Of a DNA stretch of 64,000 nucleotides, positions 7,901-16,409 are shown piece after piece; positions within the stretch are counted from its first letter, which is position 1; each line of letters opens with the position of its first letter. The position numbers were made by a program, and so were the translations under genes. Under the pieces are notes generated by a model. That model had not been told where the DNA came from. It saw only the letters and a program-made list of their open reading frames with translations, and made no database searches. The DNA is from Pseudomonas grimontii (lineage in GTDB: Bacteria > Pseudomonadota > Gammaproteobacteria > Pseudomonadales > Pseudomonadaceae). The DNA is taken from assembly GCF_007858185.1 (NCBI RefSeq), contig NZ_VFES01000016.1, positions 107,917 to 171,916 of the forward strand. The letters are read 5' to 3'.

Positions 7901-9200
7901 CCCGCAGCGCCTGAGCGAGATCGCCGCGCCGCTGGGCTTGCCGCTGGCCGACGTCAGCCAGGCGCTGGCCCGCCTGGAGCAGGAAGGCTACGTGCTGCGC
8001 GGTCGCTTCAGCCCCGGCGCACTCGAGGAACAATGGTGCGAACGGCATTTGCTCGCGCGTATTCATCGCTACACGGTCAAGCGCCTGCGCCGGGAAATCG
8101 AACCCGTGGCGCTGCAGGATTTCATGCGATTCCTGTTCGATTGGCAACACCTGTCCGACAGTACACGCGGCCAGGGCAGCGCCATGTTGCCGCAGATTGT
8201 CGGCCAGTTCGAAGGCTATGCCGCCGCCACGTCGGCCTGGGACAGTGACCTGCTCAGTGCCCGGATCAAGGACTACTCCTCCTTCTGGCTGGATGAACTA
8301 TGCCGCAGCGGCAAGCTGGTATGGACGCGCTTGAGCAACAAGCCGGGCGCCATCGCCCTGCGCAGTACACCGGTGGTGCTGTTGCCACGCAGCCAGGTGG
8401 CGCTGTGGAGCGGGCTGACCGAACCCACCGACAGCACGACACTGTCGCCCAAGGCGCAGAAGGTCCACCTGGCCTTGCGCGAACACGGCGCGCTGTTTTT
8501 CGATGAACTGGTGCACGAGGCTCATCTGCTGCGCAGCGAACTCGAAACCGCCTTGCAGGAACTGGTCGGCGCCGGCCTGGTGAATGCCGACAGCTTTGCC
8601 GGGCTGCGCGCATTGACCACGCCGGCCAGCAAACGCCAGGCACACAGCAGTCGGCGCGGGCGCGGGGCGTTTGTCGGCGGCATGGACGATGCCGGGCGCT
8701 GGGCGTTGATTCGCCGCCCATCGACCGCTGCCGGCCCGCACTCGGCCGAGACCCTGGAACATGTGGCGATGACCTTGCTGCGCCGTTATGGCGTGGTGTT
8801 CTGGCGCTTGCTGGAGCGCGAGGCGGATTGGTTGCCGAGTTGGCGCGAATTGCTACGCACATTCCATCGGCTGGAGGCCCGGGGGGAGATTCGCGGCGGG
8901 CGGTTTGTCAGCGGGTTGGCGGGGGAACAGTTCGCCTTGCCGGAGGCGATCCCGCTGCTGCGCGAAGTTCGGCGCCGGCCCCATGACGGGAGTTTGATCG
9001 CCGTGTGTGGGGCTGACCCGCTGAACCTGGTGGGCACACTGTTGCCGGGCAGCAAGGTGCCAGCGGTGAGTGGGAATCGGATTGTGTATCGGGATGGGTT
9101 GCCGGCGGCGGTGATGATCGCCGACAAACAACAGATACTGCTGGATGTGGATCAGCAGTCAATACGGGACAAGCTGATCCGGCACCGCGCAAATCCGTAG
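4941..9200 (+). CDS. lhr: Lhr-type ATP-dependent DNA/RNA helicase
   Basis: A 1419-residue superfamily 2 helicase. Visible motifs are Walker A APTGSGKT (50-57), motif Ia YVSPLKAL, motif Ib TTPES, DEIH (177-180), SAT in GLSATQKP, motif IV VFVNTRR, motif V TASLELGIDIG and motif VI QRVGRSGHQ. This is the Lhr-Core order, followed by winged-helix and Lhr-specific domains and a long C-terminal region, so it is the long bacterial Lhr form. Lhr proteins are 3'-5' helicases active on DNA:RNA hybrids and are linked to DNA repair. It stands alone between a minus-strand gene and a palindrome, so it is probably monocistronic. GGAG lies upstream of the ATG but at a long distance. Confidence 0.93.
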   Translation: MNLPESTDTVLNGFHPAVSTWFRRTFPSVTSAQAQAWPLIRQRRSTLIAAPTGSGKTLTAFLAVLDDLVHQGLANGGQLPDETLVVYVSPLKALSNDIQINLQTPLAGITEHLQRLGLPPLVIRTAVRTGDTPPKDRALMRKRPPHILVTTPESLYVLLGSDSGRQMLASTRTVIVDEIHAIAASKRGSHLALSLERLQGLCAEPLTRIGLSATQKPIEAVSRFLVGTDRTCDIVDIGHARARDLDIEVPPVPLSAVMANDVWELVYDRLAVLAREHRTTLVFVNTRRLAERLARHLSERLGKSAVAAHHGSLAKEMRLDAEQRLKAGELQVLIATASLELGIDIGDVDLVCQIGSPGSINGFLQRVGRSGHQVGGTPKGRLFATTRDDLIECAALLDCVRRGELDTLQIPVAPLDVLAQQIIAEVSAQEWPEQALLDLIHRAAPYATLDERHYQALLQMLADGYNGRQGIRSAYLHRDALTRTLRGRRGAKLTAVTSGGTIPDNADYSVLLEPQSLNIGSVNEDFAVESIAGDIFQLGNTSYRILRVEAGKVRVEDAHGQPPTIPFWLGEAPGRSNELSAAVARLQGQLDTLLSASPGDLQPAQDWLTGTLGLNRASAEQILDYLARARLALGALPSQDTLIMERFFDESGGTQLIIHTPFGSRVNRAWGLALRKRFCRTFNFELQAAASENAIVLSLSTSHSFELDEVWRYLNSNSAEHLLIQAVLDAPLFGVRWRWNAGVALALPRFTAGRKVAPQIQRMKSEDLIASVFPDQIACLENLAGEREVPEHPLVEQTLDDCLHEAMDSDAWLALLRRMERGEVRLISRDLPAPSPMAAEILSARPYTFLDDAPLEERRTQAVLNRRWSDPQSTDDLGALDADAIAGVREEAWPAPHGVDEMHEALMSLACIASHEVTAQWAEWLNALTKAGRAFQLPTGLWVAVERLGCLQTIYPNNLPLLPGFDEPWTFDDALVEVLRARLGGFGPQRLSEIAAPLGLPLADVSQALARLEQEGYVLRGRFSPGALEEQWCERHLLARIHRYTVKRLRREIEPVALQDFMRFLFDWQHLSDSTRGQGSAMLPQIVGQFEGYAAATSAWDSDLLSARIKDYSSFWLDELCRSGKLVWTRLSNKPGAIALRSTPVVLLPRSQVALWSGLTEPTDSTTLSPKAQKVHLALREHGALFFDELVHEAHLLRSELETALQELVGAGLVNADSFAGLRALTTPASKRQAHSSRRGRGAFVGGMDDAGRWALIRRPSTAAGPHSAETLEHVAMTLLRRYGVVFWRLLEREADWLPSWRELLRTFHRLEARGEIRGGRFVSGLAGEQFALPEAIPLLREVRRRPHDGSLIAVCGADPLNLVGTLLPGSKVPAVSGNRIVYRDGLPAAVMIADKQQILLDVDQQSIRDKLIRHRANP

Positions 9201-9228
9201 ATACCGTCTTATCCAGCACCGCGCAAAA

Positions 9229-9336
9229 CCCCGTAGCAGCTGCCGAGCGCCAGCGAGGCTGCGTCGGCCGCGACTCGCTTCTGAATCGGCAGCGCGCCTG
9301 ACGCAGCCTCGCTGGCGCTCGGCAGCTGCTACGGGG
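9229..9336. repeat. Long perfect intergenic palindrome, 37-bp arms
   Basis: Arms 9229-9265 and 9300-9336 are exact reverse complements over 37 bases (starting CCCCGTAGCAGCTGCCGAGC) around a 34-base centre. The element fills the gap between the convergent lhr and MscS genes and ends seven bases from the MscS stop codon, so it may double as a terminator for both. Just before it, a GCACCGCGCAAA unit occurs twice (near 9182-9193 and 9217-9228), suggesting a small tandem duplication at the insertion point. Confidence 0.85.
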
Positions 9337-9343
9337 TGGAGGA

Positions 9344-11449
9344 TTATTGAGTACGCGGCTGCTCCGTCAACACCACCGACGCCGGCACCTCTTCATCCGG
9401 TTCATCCATCTGGGTAGTGCGCTTGGGCAACAGAACCTGCTGTGGATAAGTTTGCGCGAAGTGCACCTCGTCACAGTTATCCACAAGTTTTTTCAAACGC
9501 TGGTTAAACGCACGGCTGACCGCATATTGCCCGCCGGACACCGTACGGAACTGCGCCGTGAGCACCACGCCATTGAGGTCCATCTTGTCGACGCCAAACA
9601 CCTCCAGCGGCCCTTGCAGGTTGTACTTGAGGAACACATCGTCGCGAATCGACTGCCCGGCCTCACGGATCAGCTCCACGGCCTTGTCCACATCGGTGTC
9701 GTAGGTGAACTGCACCGAGAAGAACGCATAGGCAAATTGCCGCGACTGGTTGGTGACCGCCTTGATTTGCCCGAACGGCACCGAATGCACAAAGCCCTTA
9801 CCGTCGCGCAGGCGCAGGGTGCGGATGGTCAGGCCTTCGACGGTGCCGGCGTGGCCGGAGTCGAGCACCACCCAGTCACCGATGGACAGCGTGTCTTCGA
9901 TGATGATGAACAAGCCGGTGATCACATCCTGCACCAATTGCTGGGAACCGAAACCAATCGCCAGGCCGACCACACCGGCACCCGCCAGCAGCGGCGCGAC
10001 GTTGATGCCCAGGTTGGCCATGGTGGTGATTGCGCAGATCACCACCAGGATGATTTTGATCGCATTGCGCAGCAGCGGCAGGATGGTTTTCACCCGGGTG
10101 CTGGGCTGGCGGCTCGAGCGTTTGCTCACCGGCGGTTTCAGCGCTTCCTGGATCGCCGTGTCGAGTACCACCCAGAACAACCAGGTCATCAGCAGGATCA
10201 GGCCGATGCTGCTGAGGGAGTCGCTGATCGCACGGCCCACCGAGTTGCGCTGGGCAAATTCGAACAGCGAAACGCCCCAGATCCGCCCGAGGATTTCGAT
10301 AAAGGCGATGGCCATGACGATGCGCAATATCGCGTGCAACAGGCTGAGGAAGCGCTCCTTGTAGGCACTGCTGCGCTGGATCGCCACTTGGCTGCGGGAC
10401 TTGAACAGGTGTTGCAGCACCGTGCTCAGGAATACCGTGCCGATCAACAGAATCGTGGTGAACAGCGCGCAGCGCAGGGCTTTCTGGTTGTCGTCGCCGG
10501 CGCCGATCAGGTTGATCGCCGAGACCAGCACCATCAACAGAATCGGCCAATACCACAGCCCGGAAAACACCCGCAGCGATTGCTGTAGCGCCGGATGTTT
10601 AAGGCGCTGGGCCAGTGGTCGATTGCGGATCAGGTGAGCCACCGGCCGCCGCAGGCGCACCACCAGCACACCGAAGATCACCGCCGCAAACAAACCGGTA
10701 AACACCGCGATACTGCTGGTGATATTACCGCCGAGCTGACGCGCGATTTGCGGACTGGTGAGGGCGTCGCTGAGGGCCGCGAGGAAGCCGATCAGGAACA
10801 GCGGTTTGGGGCAGTAGTCGCGAATGATCTGCACCGCCGGCCGCTTGTGGCCGACATTGAACATGACGATGACGCACAGCAGCATGGAGGTGGAAAAGAT
10901 GCCGCTGCTGGTGGCGTAGGCAAAACACAGCGCCAGCGCACGGCCTATCGAGGTGGGTAAAAAGTGGCTGATGTAGAGCGTCAACGGCAGGCAGATGAGC
11001 GCCGGGATCGTGTAGGGCACCACATAGCCGAGCACGCCTTGCAGGCGCCCACGCGTTTGGACGAACGGGCGGCGGCTCAGGCGCCGCACGATAAACCGCC
11101 CCAGCAGCGTCAACCCCACGAAGGCGCCGACCCACACCCCGGACAGCAGCAGGAAGTCGCCGGCCACGCTCCACGGCGAGCGCTGCGATGTCTGGTCAAC
11201 CAACCGGCCGACCTCATCCGCCGCACGGTCCGCGCGCAGGCGCCAGGCATCAACGAGGTTCTGATTAAGGTCGAGCTTGCTCTGCACATCATCGATGCTG
11301 GAACTGATGGCACCGAGCAGACCGCCCTCCACCAGCAACTCCGGCTTGGCCGGCGCTTCGGCTTCCGGCGCGGTGGCCGCCGCGTGCAGCGCGCCGCTGC
11401 CGCACAACAGCAGCGCGCCGAGCAGTAATGCAGTCTTTAGATTCAGCAA
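9344..11449 (-). CDS. Mechanosensitive ion channel family protein (MscS-like, YbiO type)
   Basis: A 701-residue inner-membrane protein with an N-terminal signal peptide (ending GSGALHA), a periplasmic segment, many predicted helices between about residues 100 and 480, and a C-terminal MscS core. The pore-lining helix reads LLAGAGVVGLAIGFGSQQ, followed by the beta domain VLDSGHAGTVEGLTIRT. MscS channels release solutes on hypo-osmotic shock; the large size resembles E. coli YbiO. The start is a TTG at 11449, chosen because GAAGGAG ends nine bases upstream and no ATG lies nearby; the resulting MLNLKTALLLGALLLCG is a proper signal sequence. Confidence 0.9.
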   Translation of the reverse strand: MLNLKTALLLGALLLCGSGALHAAATAPEAEAPAKPELLVEGGLLGAISSSIDDVQSKLDLNQNLVDAWRLRADRAADEVGRLVDQTSQRSPWSVAGDFLLLSGVWVGAFVGLTLLGRFIVRRLSRRPFVQTRGRLQGVLGYVVPYTIPALICLPLTLYISHFLPTSIGRALALCFAYATSSGIFSTSMLLCVIVMFNVGHKRPAVQIIRDYCPKPLFLIGFLAALSDALTSPQIARQLGGNITSSIAVFTGLFAAVIFGVLVVRLRRPVAHLIRNRPLAQRLKHPALQQSLRVFSGLWYWPILLMVLVSAINLIGAGDDNQKALRCALFTTILLIGTVFLSTVLQHLFKSRSQVAIQRSSAYKERFLSLLHAILRIVMAIAFIEILGRIWGVSLFEFAQRNSVGRAISDSLSSIGLILLMTWLFWVVLDTAIQEALKPPVSKRSSRQPSTRVKTILPLLRNAIKIILVVICAITTMANLGINVAPLLAGAGVVGLAIGFGSQQLVQDVITGLFIIIEDTLSIGDWVVLDSGHAGTVEGLTIRTLRLRDGKGFVHSVPFGQIKAVTNQSRQFAYAFFSVQFTYDTDVDKAVELIREAGQSIRDDVFLKYNLQGPLEVFGVDKMDLNGVVLTAQFRTVSGGQYAVSRAFNQRLKKLVDNCDEVHFAQTYPQQVLLPKRTTQMDEPDEEVPASVVLTEQPRTQ

Positions 11450-11508
11450 AACACCGGGCTCCTTCAGAGGGGGTCTGTAAGGAACTGACGGGTTTTAGCT
11501 GGGATCGT

Positions 11509-12339
11509 TCACTTCAGGTCGACATTCAGGCTCGGTGCGCCAAACGCTACTAATTGCGCATTAGAACCCGCAAAGTAGCCTTTCCAGAAGTCTTCCAGCG
11601 CTTGAATGGTCTTGCCAGAGCGATAAGCCTGTTTAACGTCCTTAGTCACCAGCGCCGCACCGGCCACGTAGACGCGCGCACCTTGCAGATCAGCAAACAG
11701 ATCCTTTTCACTCACCCGTTTAAGCTCGCCCTCAGGCTGCAGGTCACGAATCCGGTTGTTGGCGTAGAAGCTGCCGAAGTCACTGTTTTCCAGCATGTCG
11801 GAAATCAACAACACCACACGTTCCTGAGCTGGCTGTTGGCCCAAGTCCTTACCGATCTCGCGCAGCGAATGGAAGATTTCACTGCGTGCAATATCCTCGG
11901 ACGCCTCGCGTAACGTGGTGACAAACACCTTGCCCAAGGTCTTGTTGAAAAAGCTGCGCTGCTCGGCAAGGCAGGTGTCCAGAGTACGCAGCGATTGCAT
12001 GCCGACGCGGTCGCGCGCGCTGTCGTCAACGCCTCGGTTGAGCTCACCGGCAAAGCGCAGTTGCATGAATTGCCCCGGCAAAAACGCCGAAAAGCTGTAC
12101 AACCGAACCTTGTCGCCCGGCTGGACGAAGCGCTGGACCTGCGCCCAGGTCGCCCTCTGAATGCTCTCGGGCATCGGGATGGTCTGATCAATGATCACCG
12201 TCAACTCCCGCCCAGCCGCAGCCGGGCGAAACTCACCGACCTTCGCATAGCCGTAGCAGTCCGGAATGTCATTGCGCTCGCCTGCCACCGCCATCAAGGG
12301 CGCCAGCAACAGGGCACAGAAAAAGCGCGGGATTGTCAT
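11509..12339 (-). CDS. Exported VWA-like protein of unknown function
   Basis: A 276-residue protein with a Sec signal peptide (MTIPRFFCALLLAPLMAVAG). The rest looks like a von Willebrand A-type fold: a first strand ELTVIIDQTIPMPES where the MIDAS DxSxS would be (degenerate, D-Q-T), and a later strand VVLLISDMLENSD resembling the usual LLTDG segment. Cys28 and Cys in DTCLAEQ could form a disulfide. Its ATG follows the stop of the upstream membrane-protein gene directly (TGAATG), so the two are coupled. I do not recognise a named family; a periplasmic partner of the membrane protein and OmpA lipoprotein is the best inference. Confidence 0.7.
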   Translation of the reverse strand: MTIPRFFCALLLAPLMAVAGERNDIPDCYGYAKVGEFRPAAAGRELTVIIDQTIPMPESIQRATWAQVQRFVQPGDKVRLYSFSAFLPGQFMQLRFAGELNRGVDDSARDRVGMQSLRTLDTCLAEQRSFFNKTLGKVFVTTLREASEDIARSEIFHSLREIGKDLGQQPAQERVVLLISDMLENSDFGSFYANNRIRDLQPEGELKRVSEKDLFADLQGARVYVAGAALVTKDVKQAYRSGKTIQALEDFWKGYFAGSNAQLVAFGAPSLNVDLK

Positions 12340-13903
12340 TCAGGCACCTGTGGCATCGAAGTCTTTGAGCAGTTGCTGTTCAGCGCGCAACGCCAGCACG
12401 TCTTCCAGCGCATGGCCCTTGGCACGGCTGATCGTTGCCAATTGTTCTTCGCTGTAGACGGTCAGGTCCTTGCTGCGCAGGGCGTCGATACCCACCGACG
12501 GCGCCACAGGCTCCGGGTGGGCCGCCTGGAGTGGAGCGGGTGGCTGAATTGGAGCAGCGACCGGCGCCGCAACTTCAGTGACAACCGGCGCCACCGGCAT
12601 AACCACAGGTTTCTCGGGGGGCCGCCGGCAATGCCTGCTTGCGTGCGACGAATGTCTCGAAACTGCGATTGTGGGCACTGGTCAGCGCCGCCTGCTGCTG
12701 AGCATTGGTGGTGGTGCGCCCGGCCAGCTTGAGCTGCAACTTACTCAATTTGTGATCGGCATGGGAGGCGATTTCCACACGCTGGCTCTGCATCCAGTTT
12801 TCCAAGGCCTGGCCGCTGGAAAACTTATGGGTATGCTCCCAGGCCGTCTTGGACTCAACCCCCGCAAAGCCGAAGATCGATGCCAGCCAGATGCTGGTGA
12901 TCTGAATCGCGATGTAGATCACCGACAGCACGATGAAGGTAATCAGCGAGGCTTTGCGAATCGCATCCATCTTGTCGGTCAGGGTTTGCTTGTCCGCTTG
13001 ATCGTTGAGCGCAGCCGAATCGGCCGGCAATTCAAACGGGCTGGCCGAATCGTAGTTCTGCTGGGCAAAGGCATGCGGGCTGCCGACCATCTCGGTCTCG
13101 ATGCTTTTGAGTTGCATGGTGCGGATACCGAACGCCGCCACCGCAATAATTGCGATCCAGATCCCGGTGGTCACCATCCAGCCATGACTTGGCGTCACCG
13201 TGTGATTGGTATTGATACGCGCCAGGATGCGGTTGTAATCCTTGCCGTCTTTATCGCTGTCGGTGTCCTTGATACCGATGCCCGGCAATTCCTTAAGCTG
13301 GTTGGGGCGATCGCTGTCGGAGTCGTTTTCCCACCAGTGGCGCGCCTTGCTGATCAGGGCGTTCTTGTGAGCAGCACGGCCGGTTACTTCAGCCAGAATC
13401 GCCGAGGCCACGGCCAGCAGGAAGGCGAACAACCAGCCCATCCAACTTTGATCGTTAGCCGACAGATTCTGGTTGATGAACGGCACCAGCACGTAGGCAA
13501 AACCCACGGCTTCGAACATGATCAGCATGAAGATCAGGGCAAACACCCAAAACGGCCGCTCACGGCGTCCGCGCTCACCGATGGTGCGCAGGTAGGATTC
13601 ACTCTTGTTGAAAAAATCGACGTTTTTCGCGCCAATTTTTTCATAGCGCGAATAGTAGGCGTCACACAGCTCGCTTTCGGATTTAGGCCAACCGTAGGCG
13701 TCGAGCATCAGGCTCTGCTTGGACAAACGCGCCACCTTTCCGATCAAGGGCACGCCGTGCCACACGCGCATGATGAAATAACCCACCTTGTCCCAATACG
13801 CTTGAATCAGGATGGCCGCCAGCAGGGTGGAAATCACCAAACCGGTAATTAACTTGTTTGCCCAAAGCAGGGCCGTCAGCGCATTGAAGCTGAACTCTTC
13901 CAT
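12340..13903 (-). CDS. Multi-helix membrane protein of unknown function, split by a frameshift
   Basis: The frame from 13903 encodes 442 residues with about five membrane helices (around 17-36, 119-142, 154-172, 242-261 and 330-354), then leaves frame and ends at 12575 with a Cys/Gly-rich tail that looks like non-coding sequence. An overlapping frame continues to a stop at 12340-12342 with a Pro/Ala-rich linker (VAAPVAAPIQPPAPLQ) and a charged helix, and its stop abuts the next gene's ATG. Skipping one base at the G6 run 12616-12621 joins the frames into one 520-residue protein. The mutation, a sequencing slip or programmed slippage are all possible. The function is not recognised. Confidence 0.72.
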
Positions 13904-13921
13904 GGTGTATGTCCTTGAGTC

Positions 13922-15385
13922 TTACGCGCGAATCGGCACGAACCGGGTGGTGAAAGCTTCATGGCTGCGGGGGTAGAACAACGCACCATCAGTGGCTTCT
14001 GAGTTTTTCTTGCTGAACACCACGTCGATACACGACACCGGTGCCTTGGGGTCTTGGGTGAACACCCGGTACAGCACCAGGTCCTCACCTTCATAGGTGT
14101 TGGCCACGGCTTTGCTCTTGATCGACTTGCGGTTGCCTTGATCGTAGCCCTTGACCACTTCGATGAACGGTTGGCGATCAACGCTCGCGCCGTCGCGCAG
14201 GATCGAAACGGGTGACAACGTCACCAAGTGACCATTGACCAGATTGGCCCACACACGGTTGTTGTAACCCGGCAGGTAATCGGTTGTGCCTTGGGTATCC
14301 AGCGCTTGACCGCTGGCAAGGTTGAACACCTTGCCGCTTTCACGCGGCCGGTCCGCCTCACAACTGCTGGATGGCAGGTCGCTGGCGTGAGCACTGGCCA
14401 CTAGGGCAAAACCGGCCTTTTTCGGAGCGATGGCCTGGCCCAGTGTCCAGCGGGTGTCGCTGGCAGGGCCTCCACCGAAATCCACCAAGGCGGTACCCAC
14501 ATCGGCGGGTTTGCTCTCGCCGGTGGGTTTCGCGACAACGGTGGGTTTGCTTTTTGCGGGTTTGGCAGCGGTTCGCGCAGGCTCGGTCGAGGTGCCGTGC
14601 GCCAGGTACTTGGTGTTGTTTTGTTCGGCGTTGACCCGTTTGACCAGCATATTGCGGTCGGTGACCTCAACGATTTCAACCCGACGGTTCTTGCCCCGCT
14701 GCTGGCTGTCGCTGTTGTCGGCGATGGGCCGGGAAGCACCCGCCCCCTGGAAAAACATGCGCTGCGCAGAGATGCCTTGTTCGGCAAGGATCGACGCCAC
14801 GGCACGGGCACGCTGCTCGGACAGCCGTTGATTGGTGGCGGCGCTGCCGGTGGCGTCGGTATGACCTACGACGAGGATGGCAGCCTGGGTATTCTGGCCC
14901 TGCTTAGGCGCAAAGGCAGCAGCCAGCTTGCGAACCTGACGCTGACCATTGGCACTCAGTTGCGCACTGCCGGTGGCGAACATGCCTTCATCCTGCACCT
15001 GAGCGACGATACCCGCGTCGGTCGACGCTGGCGCACCAGTGTTGCCGGTGACCACGTCCTGGGTCTGCAGGGTTTGTACCTGAATATTCAGATTCTCTTC
15101 CCGGGCAACCCGCTCCAGCTCCTGCAAGCGGTTCTGCCACAAGTTACCCGCTACGCAACCGGCGGCCGCACCCACGCCGCCACCGACGATGGCTTTTTTT
15201 GCATCGCCTGTAATCGCATACGTCAAGCCGGCACCGAGCAATGCGCCACCCGCGCAGCCAATGGCCGTGCCGTAGTTTTTGCCCGCATCGTTGAGCGTCG
15301 CACATCCGCTAAGCGCAACGGCTCCGGCAAGCAGGCTGATTTTTCGGGTAAAGGAGGCATTCACTTGATGGGTTCCGGCTTTCAT
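13922..15385 (-). CDS. OmpA-domain lipoprotein with glycine zipper
   Basis: A 487-residue predicted lipoprotein: hydrophobic ISLLAGAVALSGC gives a lipobox LSGC with Cys28. A glycine-zipper segment (about 40-85, with GGALLGAGLTYAITG and GGGVGAAAGCVAG) follows, then an OmpA C-like peptidoglycan-binding domain (about 135-240) with GHTDATGSAATNQRLSEQRA and RGKNRRVEI, a Pro/Lys/Ala linker and a C-terminal domain with no family I know. It is probably anchored in the outer membrane and bound to the cell wall. A GTG at 15364 would give a tighter signal peptide; neither start has a strong ribosome site. It heads the three-gene unit at 11509-15385, 18 bases before the membrane-protein gene. Confidence 0.85.
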   Translation of the reverse strand: MKAGTHQVNASFTRKISLLAGAVALSGCATLNDAGKNYGTAIGCAGGALLGAGLTYAITGDAKKAIVGGGVGAAAGCVAGNLWQNRLQELERVAREENLNIQVQTLQTQDVVTGNTGAPASTDAGIVAQVQDEGMFATGSAQLSANGQRQVRKLAAAFAPKQGQNTQAAILVVGHTDATGSAATNQRLSEQRARAVASILAEQGISAQRMFFQGAGASRPIADNSDSQQRGKNRRVEIVEVTDRNMLVKRVNAEQNNTKYLAHGTSTEPARTAAKPAKSKPTVVAKPTGESKPADVGTALVDFGGGPASDTRWTLGQAIAPKKAGFALVASAHASDLPSSSCEADRPRESGKVFNLASGQALDTQGTTDYLPGYNNRVWANLVNGHLVTLSPVSILRDGASVDRQPFIEVVKGYDQGNRKSIKSKAVANTYEGEDLVLYRVFTQDPKAPVSCIDVVFSKKNSEATDGALFYPRSHEAFTTRFVPIRA

Positions 15386-15629
15386 GAAAAGAGCCGCCGA
15401 CCCACTGTCAACGCCAGAAAAGCGTCAACTGCGTCATCCATGAACAGGCCCTGCACAATCGTTGAATGGGGTAGATACGCAGGATTTGATCACGTCACTG
15501 ATGGCAATTCAACACCATTTGTAACTCTTTATCTCCACACCGGACCGTCTGTAGGACGCTCGAAACTTTCTCCCGCCACCGGCAGTCATCCATGAATGAA
15601 GCCTTGCCCCACTCTTCACAGGAATAAAC

Positions 15630-16409
15630 ATGGCTGCGATCCCCGACTGGGTGCCCATCACCCCCAGCGTCGCCATCACTCGCTTCACGGTGCTGACGGT
15701 CAATATCCACAAGGGCTTCACCGCCTTGAACCGACGCTTCATCCTGCCCGAGCTGCGCGAAGCGGTGCGCAGTGTGGGCGCTGATATGGTGTTCCTGCAG
15801 GAAATCCACGGCACCCACGAGCGCCATCCCCAGCGCTACAGCGACTGGCCGAACATGCCGCAGTACGAGTTCCTCGCCGACAGCATCTGGCCGCAGTTCG
15901 CTTACGGGCGCAATGCGGTCTACCCCCATGGCGACCACGGCAATGCGTTGCTGTCGAAATTCCAGATTGTGAGTTACGACAACCTCGACATCTCCCAAAG
16001 CGGGCATGAAAACCGCGGCCTTCTGCACTGTGTGCTGCGCCTGCCGGGCACCGGACAGGAGGTGCATGCGATCTGCATCCACCTGGGCTTGCGCGAGGTG
16101 CATCGCCAGCAGCAATTGCGCTTGTTGGAGCAGCGTATCCGCGAGATCCCGGCCGATGCGCCGCTGGTGGTGGCCGGCGATTTCAATGACTGGCGCCAGC
16201 GCGCCGACCTCAGCCAAAGCGGCCTGCAGGAAGTCTTCGTGCACACCCACGGCAAACCCGCACGCACCTTCCCGGCCCGCCTGCCGCTGCTGCCGCTGGA
16301 CCGCATTTATGTGCGCAACTTGAAGATTCATAACCCGCGGGTGCTGACCGCCCGCCCCTGGTCCCATCTGTCAGACCATGTGCCGCTGTGCGTGGAGATC
16401 GAACTATGA
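15630..16409 (+). CDS. ybhP: Endonuclease/exonuclease/phosphatase family protein YbhP
   Basis: A 259-residue protein of the EEP (DNase I-like) fold. Active-site motifs are visible: TVNIHKGF (Asn), FLQEIHG (metal-binding Glu), GDHGNALLS, GDFNDW (Asp/Asn) and the C-terminal SDHVPLCVEIE (catalytic His). No signal peptide is seen. AGGA precedes the ATG by about six bases. The stop overlaps the clsB start (ATGA), and ybhN follows, the same ybhP-ybhO-ybhN order as in E. coli. This links the predicted phosphodiesterase to phospholipid metabolism; its substrate is not known. Confidence 0.9.
   Translation: MAAIPDWVPITPSVAITRFTVLTVNIHKGFTALNRRFILPELREAVRSVGADMVFLQEIHGTHERHPQRYSDWPNMPQYEFLADSIWPQFAYGRNAVYPHGDHGNALLSKFQIVSYDNLDISQSGHENRGLLHCVLRLPGTGQEVHAICIHLGLREVHRQQQLRLLEQRIREIPADAPLVVAGDFNDWRQRADLSQSGLQEVFVHTHGKPARTFPARLPLLPLDRIYVRNLKIHNPRVLTARPWSHLSDHVPLCVEIEL

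Noticed and set aside
12578..13852. 424-codon plus-strand frame opposite the membrane-protein gene
   Set aside because: Antisense shadow; no family resemblance and no ribosome site, while the minus strand has membrane helices and operon spacing.
13922..15385. Zorya-type defence component (OmpA/MotB-like)
   Set aside because: The OmpA domain is on a lipoprotein, not a MotB-like single-pass protein, and no MotA-like ZorA or helicase/nuclease partners are adjacent.
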